Positions 1 to 8,466 of a stretch of DNA of 64,000 nucleotides are shown one piece after another; position 1 is the stretch's first letter, and each line of letters starts with the position of its first letter. Origin of the DNA: Cryptomeria japonica. Its lineage: Eukaryota; Streptophyta; Pinopsida; Cupressales; Cupressaceae. Both the position numbers and the translations under genes were made by a program. The notes beneath the pieces are model-generated. The model was not told the origin of the DNA. It made no database searches and saw nothing but the letters and a program-made list of their open reading frames with translations. The DNA lies in assembly GCF_030272615.1 (NCBI RefSeq), contig NW_026729148.1, positions 110,801 through 174,800 of the forward strand, in the 5' to 3' direction.

Positions 1-3000
1 TGCGCACCAGGGCGCGCAACCCAGCCGAGGTGCCCACCCCGGCGAAGGTGCACGCGAGGTGCGCACCCGGGGCAAACCGGGCTCCGACTTCGTGCACGCC
101 ATGGTGCCCACCGCGGCGAAGGTGCGCACCCGGGGCAAACCGGGCTAGGACTTCGTGCACGCCGCACCTTGGAGCACACTTCGGAGCGCTCCTTGGTGCG
201 CACCATGGTGCCCACCAGGCCGCGCAACCCAGCCAAGGTGTGCGCACCAAGGTGCACGCGAGGTGCGCACCCGGGGCAAACCGGGGTCCGGCTTCGTGCA
301 CGCCGCACCTTGGAGCACACATCGGGGCGCTCCCGGGTTCGCACCGGCGTTGCGCACCGTGGTGGGCACCTCGGAGCGCACCGTGGTGGGCACCTCGGAG
401 CACACCAAGGTGGGCAGCGAGGTGCGCACCTTTGATGCGATGCCTTCACTAATTTCCATAAAAGGCAAAAAAAAACGAGATTTTAAAATTTCCGTTTTGA
501 AAGATAGTGAGAAAAAGGGAATGCTGGTGCCATCTTGAGCCCGCCCTGGTGCGCAGCCCAGCCAAGGTGTGCGCACCAAGGTGCCCACCCTGGCGAAGGT
601 GCGCGCCCGGGCAATTAACCCAACTTCCAACTTCGCGCGCGCCAGGGTGGGAGCGCACCCAACAACCGGGCCTGGGAAGAGCCAATGCGAGAAACCCCAC
701 CAAACGCTCTGACAAAAAAAGAGGGGGCGCTCCAGTAACCCCGCTTCGGAGCGCACCCTGGGCAAACCCAGCCAGGGTGCCCACCCCGGCCAAGGTGCAG
801 GCGAGGTGCGCACCCGGGGCAAACCGGGCTCCGACAACGTGCACGCCGCACCTTGGAGCACACTTCGTAGCGCTCCCGGGTGCGCACCTCAGAGCACACC
901 AAGGTGGGCAGCGAGGTGCGCACCTTTGATGCGCTGCCTTCACTAATTTCCAGAAAAGGCAAAAAAAAGAGGAGATTTTAAAATTTCCGTTTTGAAAGAT
1001 AGTGAAAAAAACGGAACGCGGGTGCCATCTTGAGCCCGCCCGGGTGCACAGCCCAGGTAAGGTGCCCACCCTGGCAAAGGTGCGCACCCGGGCAATTAAC
1101 CCTACTTCCGACTTCGTGCGCGCCAGGGTGGCAACCGGGCCTGGGAAGAGCCAATGCGAGAAACCCCACCAAACGCTCCGACAAAAAAAGAGGCGGCGCT
1201 CCAATAACCCCGCTTCGGAGCGCAGCCGGGGCAAACCCAGCCAAGGTGCCCACCCCGACGAAGGTGCACGCGAGGTGCGCACCCGGGGCAAACCGGGCTC
1301 CGACAACGTGCACGCAGCACCTTGGAGCACACTTCGAAGCACTCCCGGGTGCCCACCGGCGTTGCGCACCGTGGTGGGCAGCGAGGTGCGCACCTTTGAT
1401 GCGCTGCCTTCACTAATTTCCAGAAAAGGCAAAAAAAAATGAGATTTTAAAATTTCCGTTTTGAAAGATAGTGAAAAAAACGGAACGCGGGTGCCATCTT
1501 GAGCCCGCCCTGGTGCGCAGCCCAGGCAAGGCATGCGCACCAAGGTGCCCACCCGCGGTGCACGCCCGGGGCAAACCGGGCTCCGACTTCGTGCAGGCCG
1601 CACCTTGGAGCACACTTCGGAGCGCTCCTTGGTGCGCACCATGGTGCCCACCAGGGCGCACCCGGGGCAAACCGGGCTCCGACTTCGTGCACGCCGCACC
1701 TTGGAGCACACATCGGAGCGCTCCCAGGTTCGCACCAGCGTTGCGCACCTTTGATGCGCTGCCTTCACTAATTTCCAGAAAAGGCAAAAAAAAACGATAT
1801 TTTAAAATTTCCGTTCTGAAAGATAGTGAAAAAAACGGAACGCGGGTGCCATCTTGAGCCCTTCCTGGTGCGCAGCCCAGGCAAGTTGTGCGCACCAAGG
1901 TGCCCACCCTGGCGGAGGTGCGCGCCCGGGGCAAACCGGGCTCCGACTTCGTGCACTGCATGGTGCCCACCAAGGCGCGCAACCCAGCCAAGGTGCCCAC
2001 CGCAGCGAAGGTGCACGCGAGGTGCGCACCCGAGGTGCACACCCGGGGCAAACCGAGCTCCGACTTCGTGCACGCCGCACCTTGGAGCACACTTCAGAGC
2101 GCTCCTTGGTGCGCACCAGGGCGCGCAACCCAGCCAAGGTGCTCACCCCGGCGAAGGTGCACGCGAGGTGCGCACCCGGGGCAAGCCGGGCTCGGACTTC
2201 GTGCACGCCGCACCTTGGAGCACACATCGGAGCGCTCCCGGGTTCGCACCAGCATTGCGCACCTTTGATGCGCTGCCTTCACTAATTTCCAGAAAAGGCA
2301 AAAAAAAAAAAAAAACGAGATTTTAAAATTTCCGTTTTGAAAGATAGTGAAAAAAACGGAACGCGGGTGCCATCTTGAGCCCGCCCTGGTGTGCAGCCCA
2401 GGCAAGTTGTGCGCACCAAGGCACCCACCCTGGCCAAGGTGGGTCACGGGGTGGGTCCTAGGGTGGGTAACGGGGTGGGTACTAAGGTGCGTGCCAAGGT
2501 GGGTCATGGGGTGGGTGCCAAGGTGGGCACCAGGGTGGGTGTGCACCAACCCTAGCCAGGGTAGGTCACGGGGTGGTTGTCGGGGTGGGCGTCAAGGAGC
2601 CAAGGTGGGTGGCAAGTAGCCAAGTTGCGTGCCAAGGTGGGTGTCGGGGTGGGTGCCAAGGATCCAAGGTGGGTGCCAAGGAACCAAGGTGGGTGTCTGG
2701 GTGGGTGCCGAGGTGGGAGCCAGGGTGGGTCCCAAGGTGAGTGCAAAGGTGGGTGCCAGGGTCAAGGTGAGTGCCAATGTGGGTTCCAAGGTGCCAGGGT
2801 CAGGGTGAGTGCCAATGTGGGTTCAAAGGTGCTAAGTTGGGTGCGAGGTTGGGTGCGAGGGTGGGTGGGTGCCAAGGTGTGCTAGGTGGAAGCCCGGGTG
2901 GGTCGGCATCCCATGGGTGTCGAGTTGGGTGCCTGATGGGTGCTTCTTGTCAAGTTTTAGTCGTCGGGACTCATTTCGAGCCTTAGAGGTCGTTTCTTGT

Positions 3001-3344
3001 CCGGTTGCCCTGTCTTCGACCTGGGAACCCAATTTTGGTCCTCGGGTCCCATTTTTTTTTGTCTCGCATCCCACTTTTGGCCTGTGGCCTTTTCGGGGTC
3101 GATTCTCGTTTTGGGCATCAGAGCATGTTTCTTCTCCTAAAACCCAATATTTGTTTATTAAGTCTCGGAACACATTTTTGTTCTCGTGGACCCATCATGG
3201 GTCTTGGAACGCATTTGTGGTCCTTGGGTCCCATTTTGCATCCCGAAACTTGTGTTTTGGTGCTTGATCCCTATTTTGGGTGCCCACCTTGCACCAAGTG
3301 CGCACCCGGGGCAAACCGAGCGCCTTGGTGCACCGGGGCAAGAT

Positions 3345-3372
3345 CGAGCGTGCCCCCGAGGCGCCCCGAACA
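3345..3372 (+). repeat. 28-bp direct repeat, copy upstream of 5S gene
   Basis: This matches 3919-3946 in direct orientation over 28 nt, with two differences in the common form of the unit (core ACCCGAGGCGCCCCGA). In this window copy a third difference exists because of the private change at 3354. The two copies start 574 bp apart and bracket the 5S gene. The pair recurs in every unit, for example 9380-9407 with 9954-9981. Confidence 0.8.
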
Positions 3373-3646
3373 TGCACCAAGGTGCACTCGGCCCACATGT
3401 GAGCGCAGGTCGTTGCGCCCGAGGTGGTGTGTGGGCACCGCGTTGCAGACGGGACACTGCACGCACACGACGCCCCGTCCAGGTGCACGCACGTAGGCCG
3501 GGCCGGGTGCACACCCGACGCCCTAGCAAGGTGCGCGCACCCGGGCAGGGCTCACACTTGGCGAACGGGGCGCACTTCGCGAGGGAGGGTGTGCACCTCG
3601 ACGGGGGTGGGTGGCCGGGGTGGATTCGCACGTGGGTCGCGGTTTG

Positions 3647-3675
3647 CTAAGTACACACTGCGACAAGCTCATAAC
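3647..3675 (+). promoter_or_regulatory. 5S upstream initiation region, TATA-less
   Basis: Plant 5S genes often have a TATA-like element near -28, a GC pair near -12 and a C at -1. Here only the C at -1 (3675) is clear. The -29 to -22 stretch reads CTAAGTAC, a poor TATA match, and there is no GC dinucleotide at -12 (GC steps lie at -16/-15 and -9/-8). The sequence is the same before all the genes, but the whole spacer is nearly identical, so conservation adds no evidence of function. Confidence 0.5.
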
Positions 3676-3795
3676 GGGTGCGATCATACCAGCGTTAGTG
3701 CACCGGATCCCATCAGAACTCCGCAGTTAAGCGCGCTTGGGCCGGAGTAGTACTGGGATGGGTGACCTCCCGGGAAGTCCCGGTGTTGCACCCTT
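3676..3795 (+). rRNA. 5S rRNA: 5S ribosomal RNA gene, copy 1
   Basis: This encodes 5S rRNA of the cytosolic large ribosomal subunit, transcribed by RNA polymerase III. The sequence runs from GGGTGCGATC to TTGCACCCTT, exactly 120 nt, the normal plant length. Nucleotides 1-6 (GGGTGC) pair perfectly with 113-118 (GCACCC) to form helix I. The plant-type stretch GATCCCATCAGAACTCCGCA lies at +31 to +50. The internal promoter is intact: box A GTTAAGCGCGCTTGG at +51 to +65, an intermediate element near +67 to +72, and box C around GGATGGGTGACC at +81 to +92. The start was fixed by helix I and by the C at -1 that is usual in plants. This copy has the interrupted terminator TTTCTT. No substitution or truncation suggests a pseudogene. 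What is seen is an intact gene; that it is expressed is inferred. Confidence 0.97.
3725..3773 (+). promoter_or_regulatory. Internal control region of 5S gene (box A, IE, box C)
   Basis: Plant 5S genes are transcribed from an internal type 1 Pol III promoter that binds TFIIIA. In copy 1, box A is GTTAAGCGCGCTTGG at 3726-3740, the intermediate element lies at about 3742-3747, and box C covers GGATGGGTGACCTCCCGGG at 3756-3774. Spacing between boxes is normal. The same region is present unchanged in all ten complete genes. The box boundaries follow the general plant 5S layout; their use here is inferred. Confidence 0.85.
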
Positions 3796-3806
3796 TCTTA
3801 GTTTTT
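3794..3806 (+). terminator. Pol III terminator, TTTCTT allele with T5 backup (copy 1)
   Basis: The run after GCACCC is TTTCTT, interrupted by C at 3797, followed by AG and a second run TTTTT at 3802-3806. Pol III stops in T-runs on the non-template strand. With the first run broken, the T5 seven bases further on is the likely stop in this copy. Confidence 0.7.
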
Positions 3807-4243
3807 CGCCGGGCGTCGCAATGCTATTTGAATAAACCTTTTGCCCGTTTGCGTTCTCGTCGGGGCCGGGCCGGGCCGGGGTGCGCTGCCCGCACTACCG
3901 CGCGCGCGGGGGCGACACCGAGCGCGCACCCGAGGCGCCCCGAGCACACAGGCCACGGTGCAACCCGGGCGTTGTGCGCGCACCCCGGTGCGCCCGAGGT
4001 GCTGCGCGCGCACCCAGGTGAAATCGGTGTGCACCTCGGCCAGTGCGCGCTCGGTCGAGTCGCGCACGTTGGCCAAGGTGCACGGTGATGTTTCTTACTC
4101 TAAGGTTCCGCACCAGACGCCCGGGACAGGTGAGCGAAGCTGGGCGGGGCCGGGTGCGCGGCCGGGGCAGGTGCACGCAGCTGGAGAGAGCTTTGGAGCA
4201 CACCAGAGGTGCGCACCTTGGAGCACACTTCGGAGCGCACCAA
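3807..4243 (+). repeat. GC-rich flank downstream of 5S gene
   Basis: A short AT-containing stretch (CAATGCTATTTGAATAAACC, 3820-3839) is followed by GCCGGGCCGGGCCGGGG (3862-3878) and then CpG-dense sequence with many GCGCGCACC steps. It contains the 3919-3946 direct repeat. No RNA gene or coding frame is recognisable. Confidence 0.8.
3919..3946 (+). repeat. 28-bp direct repeat, copy downstream of 5S gene
   Basis: Partner of 3345-3372; it lies 123 bp past the 5S 3' end. It may be a duplicated flank or a trace of how the 5S gene entered the large repeat. The sequence alone does not decide between these. Confidence 0.8.
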
Positions 4244-4360
4244 TGATGCGCTCCATTCAAAAGTTTCCTGAAAAGGCAAAAAAAGTTGAGATTATAGAAT
4301 TTCCCACTTGAGAGATTGTAAAAAAAAAAAATTTAAAATGAAGGAAACGCGGGTGCCAAG
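4244..4360 (+). repeat. AT-rich element, diverged copy
   Basis: It starts TGATGCGCTCCATTC, has TTTCCTGAAAAGGCAAAAAAA, an A12 run (4320-4331) and ends at the GCGGGTGCC boundary. The layout matches the AT elements of the later modules (TGATGCG, TTTCC, AAAAGGC, A-run, CGCGGGTGCC), but the middle has diverged and the 9-bp hairpin is lost. The A-run is A13 in unit 3. Confidence 0.8.
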
Positions 4361-4980
4361 GTGTGCGCGCCCGGGTGCGCAGCCCAGCCAAGGTGTGCGC
4401 ACCAAGGCGCCCACCCTGGCGAAGGTGCACGCAAGGTGCGCACCCGAGGCAAACCGGACAATTAACCCAACTTTCGACTTCGCGCGCACCTGCGCACCTT
4501 GGAGCGCACTTCGGAGCGCTCCTTGGTGCGCACCAATCTTGGGCACCTCGGAGTGCACCATGGCGCCCACCAAGGTGCGCACCCGGGGCAAACCGAGCTC
4601 CGACTTCGTGCGCACCTTGGAGCGCACGAAAGGTGCGCACCATGGCGCCCACCAAGGTGCGCAGCCCAGCCAAGGCGTGCGCATCAAGGTGCGCACCCTG
4701 GCGAAGGTGCGCACCCGGGGCAAACCGAGCTCCGACTTCGTGCGCACCTTGGAGCGCACAAAGGGTGCGCAACCCAGCCAAGGTGTGCGCACCCCGGGCA
4801 AACCGAGCTCCGAATCGTGCGCACCTTGGAGCACACTTCGGAGCCCTCCTTGGTGCGCACCGATGTTGCGCACCTCGGAGCGCACCCGGGGAAAACAATG
4901 CAATTAACCCGACTTTCGACTTCGTGGGCACCTCGGAGCGCTCTCGGGTTCGCACCTCGGAGCACACCGAGGTGCGCACC
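4361..4980 (+). repeat. GC-rich subrepeats, first part (GGTGCGCACC family)
   Basis: The palindrome GGTGCGCACC and relatives (GGTGCCCACC, GGAGCGCACC) recur throughout, with CACCTTGGAGC and ACTTCGGAGCGC. CAATTAACCC occurs at 4459 and 4901 and again at 6646 and 7127. AAGGTGCGCACC occurs twice at 4686-4697 and 4704-4715, the site of the 18-bp deletion in units 5 and 9. No gene is seen. Confidence 0.85.
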
Positions 4981-5034
4981 TTTGATGCGCTGCCTTCACC
5001 AATTTCCAGAAAAGGCAAGAAAACATTGAGAAGG
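4981..5034 (+). repeat. AT-rich element, truncated copy
   Basis: It begins like the others (TTTGATGCGCTGCCTTCACC, then AATTTCCAGAAAAGGCAAGA) but stops after ACATTGAGAAGG, about 54 bp, joining straight into GC-rich repeats. The ATTTTAAAAT palindrome, hairpin and downstream part are missing, so it is a broken copy. Confidence 0.8.
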
Positions 5035-6190
5035 TGTGCGCACCGAGGTGCCCACCCTGGCGAAGGTGCACGCGAGGTGCGCACCCGGGGCAAACCGGGC
5101 TCCGACTTCGTGCACGCCATGCTGCGCACCTTGGAGGGCCATGGTGCGCACCTTGGAGCACACTTCGGAGCGCTCAATGGTGCCCAACCCAGCCAAGGTG
5201 CCCACCGCGGCGAAGGTGCACGCGAGGTGCGCACCCGGGGCAAACCGGGCTCCGACTTCGTGCACGCCGCACCTTGGAGCACACTTCGGAGCGCTCCTTG
5301 GTGCGCACCAGGGCGCGCAACCCAGCCGAGGTGCCCACCCCGGCGAAGGTGCACGCGGGGTGCGCACCCGGGGCAAACCGGGCTCCGACTTCGTGCACGC
5401 CATGGTGCCCACCGCGGCGAAGGTGCACGCGAGGTGCGCACCCGGGGCAAACCGGGCTCCGACTTCGTGCACGCCGCACCTTGGAGCACACTTCGGAGCG
5501 CTCCTTGGTGCGCACCAGGGCGCGCAACCCAGCCGAGGTGCCCACCCCGGCGAAGGTGCACGCGAGGTGCGCACCCGGGGCAAACCGGGCTCCGACTTCG
5601 TGCACGCCATGGTGCCCACCGCGGCGAAGGTGCACGCGAGGTGCGCACCCGGGGCAAACCGGGCTCCGACTTCGTGCACGCCGCACCTTGGAGCACACTT
5701 CGGAGCGCTCCTTGGTGCGCACCATGGTGCCCACCAGGGCGCGCAACCCCGCCGAAGGTGCACGCGAGGTGCGCACCCGGGGCAAACCGGGCTCCGACTT
5801 CGTGCACGCCGCACCTTGGAGCACACTTCGGAGCGCTCCTTGGTGCGCACCAGGGCGCGCAACCCCGCCGAAGGTGCACGCGAGGTGCGCACCCGGGGCA
5901 AACCGGGCTCCGACTTCGTGCACGCCATGGTGCGCACCAGGGTGCCCACCGCGGCGAAGGTGCGCACCCGGGGCAAACCGGGCTCCGACTTCGTGCACGC
6001 CGCACCTTGGAGCACACTTCGGAGCGCTCCTTGGTGCGCACCAGGGCGCGCAACCCAGCCGAGGTGCCCACCCCGGCGAAGGTGCACGCGAGGTGCGCAC
6101 CCGGGGCAAACCGGGCTCCGACTTCGTGCACGCCATGGTGCCCACCGCGGCGAAGGTGCGCACCCGGGGCAAACCGGGCTAGGACTTCGT
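5035..6190 (+). repeat. Higher-order subrepeat array (133+74 = 207 bp dimers)
   Basis: CAAACCGGGC recurs at 5091, 5241, 5374, 5448, 5581, 5655, 5783, 5899, 5974, 6107 and 6170. The spacings are 150, 133, 74, 133, 74, 128, 116, 75, 133 and 63 bp, so two arrangements alternate. The long one carries CACCTTGGAGCACACTTCGG and the short one carries CATGGTGCCCACCGCGG. Two consecutive 207-bp dimers and a third 208-bp one are visible. Each core CCCGGGGCAAACCGGG can fold into a 5-bp stem with a 6-nt loop. Confidence 0.85.
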
Positions 6191-6464
6191 GCACGCCGCA
6201 CCTTGGAGCACACTTCGGAGCGCTCCTTGGTGCGCACCATGGTGCCCACCAGGCCGCGCAACCCAGCCAAGGTGTGCGCACCAAGGTGCACGCGAGGTGC
6301 GCACCCGGGGCAAACCGGGGTCCGGCTTCGTGCACGCCGCACCTTGGAGCACACATCGGGGCGCTCCCGGGTTCGCACCGGCGTTGCGCACCGTGGTGGG
6401 CACCTCGGAGCGCACCGTGGTGGGCACCTCGGAGCACACCAAGGTGGGCAGCGAGGTGCGCACC
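6191..6464 (+). repeat. GC-rich subrepeats, terminal diverged part
   Basis: The subrepeat family continues in diverged form after a break at GGGCTAGGACTT (6178-6189). It includes GGGGTCCGGCTTCG and two tandem GCACCGTGGTGGGCACCTCG units near 6388-6430, then meets the first full AT element at 6465. Confidence 0.8.
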
Positions 6465-6958
6465 TTTGATGCGATGCCTTCACTAATTTCCATAAAAGGC
6501 AAAAAAAAACGAGATTTTAAAATTTCCGTTTTGAAAGATAGTGAGAAAAAGGGAATGCTGGTGCCATCTTGAGCCCGCCCTGGTGCGCAGCCCAGCCAAG
6601 GTGTGCGCACCAAGGTGCCCACCCTGGCGAAGGTGCGCGCCCGGGCAATTAACCCAACTTCCAACTTCGCGCGCGCCAGGGTGGGAGCGCACCCAACAAC
6701 CGGGCCTGGGAAGAGCCAATGCGAGAAACCCCACCAAACGCTCTGACAAAAAAAGAGGGGGCGCTCCAGTAACCCCGCTTCGGAGCGCACCCTGGGCAAA
6801 CCCAGCCAGGGTGCCCACCCCGGCCAAGGTGCAGGCGAGGTGCGCACCCGGGGCAAACCGGGCTCCGACAACGTGCACGCCGCACCTTGGAGCACACTTC
6901 GTAGCGCTCCCGGGTGCGCACCTCAGAGCACACCAAGGTGGGCAGCGAGGTGCGCACC
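6465..6958 (+). repeat. AT-headed module 1 (494 bp)
   Basis: AT element at 6465-6576 with a changed hairpin arm (GGGAA instead of CGGAA, giving one mismatch in the 9-bp stem) and TTTCCATAAAAGGC in place of TTTCCAGAAAAGGC. It is followed by CAATTAACCC and a ~90-bp segment at 6699-6789 (GGGCCTGGGAAGAGCC ... AACCCCACCAAACGC) that recurs in module 2. It ends in the GGTGCGCACC boundary of the next module. Confidence 0.82.
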
Positions 6959-7428
6959 TTTGATGCGCTGCCTTCACTAATTTCCAGAAAAGGCAAAAAA
7001 AAGAGGAGATTTTAAAATTTCCGTTTTGAAAGATAGTGAAAAAAACGGAACGCGGGTGCCATCTTGAGCCCGCCCGGGTGCACAGCCCAGGTAAGGTGCC
7101 CACCCTGGCAAAGGTGCGCACCCGGGCAATTAACCCTACTTCCGACTTCGTGCGCGCCAGGGTGGCAACCGGGCCTGGGAAGAGCCAATGCGAGAAACCC
7201 CACCAAACGCTCCGACAAAAAAAGAGGCGGCGCTCCAATAACCCCGCTTCGGAGCGCAGCCGGGGCAAACCCAGCCAAGGTGCCCACCCCGACGAAGGTG
7301 CACGCGAGGTGCGCACCCGGGGCAAACCGGGCTCCGACAACGTGCACGCAGCACCTTGGAGCACACTTCGAAGCACTCCCGGGTGCCCACCGGCGTTGCG
7401 CACCGTGGTGGGCAGCGAGGTGCGCACC
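6959..7428 (+). repeat. AT-headed module 2 (470 bp)
   Basis: Closest relative of module 1. AT element at 6959-7070 with an intact 9-bp inverted repeat TTCCGTTTT (7019-7027) / AAAACGGAA (7042-7050). CAATTAACCC lies at 7127 and the second copy of the GGGCCTGGGAAGAGCC segment at about 7167-7259. Modules 1 and 2 together look like a tandem duplication of roughly 0.47-0.49 kb. Confidence 0.82.
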
Positions 7429-7783
7429 TTTGATGCGCTGCCTTCACTAATTTCCAGAAAAGGCAAAAAAAAATGAGATTTTAAAATTTCCGTTTTGAAA
7501 GATAGTGAAAAAAACGGAACGCGGGTGCCATCTTGAGCCCGCCCTGGTGCGCAGCCCAGGCAAGGCATGCGCACCAAGGTGCCCACCCGCGGTGCACGCC
7601 CGGGGCAAACCGGGCTCCGACTTCGTGCAGGCCGCACCTTGGAGCACACTTCGGAGCGCTCCTTGGTGCGCACCATGGTGCCCACCAGGGCGCACCCGGG
7701 GCAAACCGGGCTCCGACTTCGTGCACGCCGCACCTTGGAGCACACATCGGAGCGCTCCCAGGTTCGCACCAGCGTTGCGCACC
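7429..7783 (+). repeat. AT-headed module 3 (355 bp)
   Basis: AT element at 7429-7540 with an intact 9-bp hairpin. The GC-rich part lacks the GGGCCTGGGAAGAGCC segment and carries two CCCGGGGCAAACCGGGC cores, which makes it the shortest full module. Confidence 0.82.
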
Positions 7784-8297
7784 TTTGATGCGCTGCCTTC
7801 ACTAATTTCCAGAAAAGGCAAAAAAAAACGATATTTTAAAATTTCCGTTCTGAAAGATAGTGAAAAAAACGGAACGCGGGTGCCATCTTGAGCCCTTCCT
7901 GGTGCGCAGCCCAGGCAAGTTGTGCGCACCAAGGTGCCCACCCTGGCGGAGGTGCGCGCCCGGGGCAAACCGGGCTCCGACTTCGTGCACTGCATGGTGC
8001 CCACCAAGGCGCGCAACCCAGCCAAGGTGCCCACCGCAGCGAAGGTGCACGCGAGGTGCGCACCCGAGGTGCACACCCGGGGCAAACCGAGCTCCGACTT
8101 CGTGCACGCCGCACCTTGGAGCACACTTCAGAGCGCTCCTTGGTGCGCACCAGGGCGCGCAACCCAGCCAAGGTGCTCACCCCGGCGAAGGTGCACGCGA
8201 GGTGCGCACCCGGGGCAAGCCGGGCTCGGACTTCGTGCACGCCGCACCTTGGAGCACACATCGGAGCGCTCCCGGGTTCGCACCAGCATTGCGCACC
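7784..8297 (+). repeat. AT-headed module 4 (514 bp)
   Basis: AT element at 7784-7895 with two marks: CGATATTTTAAAA instead of CGAGATTTTAAAA, and CCGTTCTG instead of CCGTTTTG, which shortens the hairpin stem to 7 bp. The GC-rich part holds three CCCGGGGCAA cores. Confidence 0.82.
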
Positions 8298-8466
8298 TTT
8301 GATGCGCTGCCTTCACTAATTTCCAGAAAAGGCAAAAAAAAAAAAAAAAACGAGATTTTAAAATTTCCGTTTTGAAAGATAGTGAAAAAAACGGAACGCG
8401 GGTGCCATCTTGAGCCCGCCCTGGTGTGCAGCCCAGGCAAGTTGTGCGCACCAAGGCACCCACCCT
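8298..8466 (+). repeat. AT-headed module 5 (169 bp, cut by the G/T-rich block)
   Basis: AT element at 8298-8416 with the longest A-run in the unit: A17 here and in unit 2, A16 elsewhere. The hairpin is intact. The GC-rich part is only about 50 bp before the G/T-rich block begins, so this module seems truncated at that junction. Confidence 0.82.

Larger units (their letters stand above)
1..3675 (+). repeat. 5S intergenic spacer, unit 0 (3' part only)
   Basis: The window opens inside the GC-rich subrepeat block (1-430). The AT-headed modules follow at 431-2431, the G/T-rich block at 2432-2942 (G-quadruplex motif 2441-2479), the T-rich block at 2943-3288 and the upstream GC-rich flank at 3289-3675. 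A private A-to-C change lies at 3354. It shares CGCCCGGGTGCACA (near 1038) only with the next spacer, where all others read CGCCCTGGTGCACA. No gene is seen. Confidence 0.9.

Noticed and set aside
2832-3173. Minus-strand frame of 113 codons across the T-rich and G/T-rich blocks, with a less repetitive amino half
   Set aside because: It spans two unrelated repeat blocks, matches no family I know, and its sameness between units reflects whole-unit homogenisation.
3005-3496. Plus-strand frame of 163 codons with hydrophobic stretches in the T-rich block
   Set aside because: The hydrophobic residues come from T-rich degenerate repeats (Phe, Leu). No signal peptide logic, domain or gene context supports it.
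3831-3836. AATAAA just after the 5S gene, like a polyadenylation signal
   Set aside because: 5S RNA is a Pol III product and is not polyadenylated this way, and no Pol II gene precedes it.
4320-4331. A12-A17 runs as poly(A) tails of retroposed SINEs
   Set aside because: The runs sit inside a conserved element that continues on both sides; no Pol III promoter boxes precede them and no target-site duplications were found.
4257-6486. Long stop-free frames of about 480-760 codons on both strands in this block, repeated in every unit
   Set aside because: They occur in several frames on both strands at once, their products are low-complexity repeats rich in Ala, Pro, Arg, Cys and His, and they follow the nucleotide subrepeats. 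Single-base indels between units switch the frames with no sign of selection. GC-rich, TA-poor repeats lack stop codons by composition.
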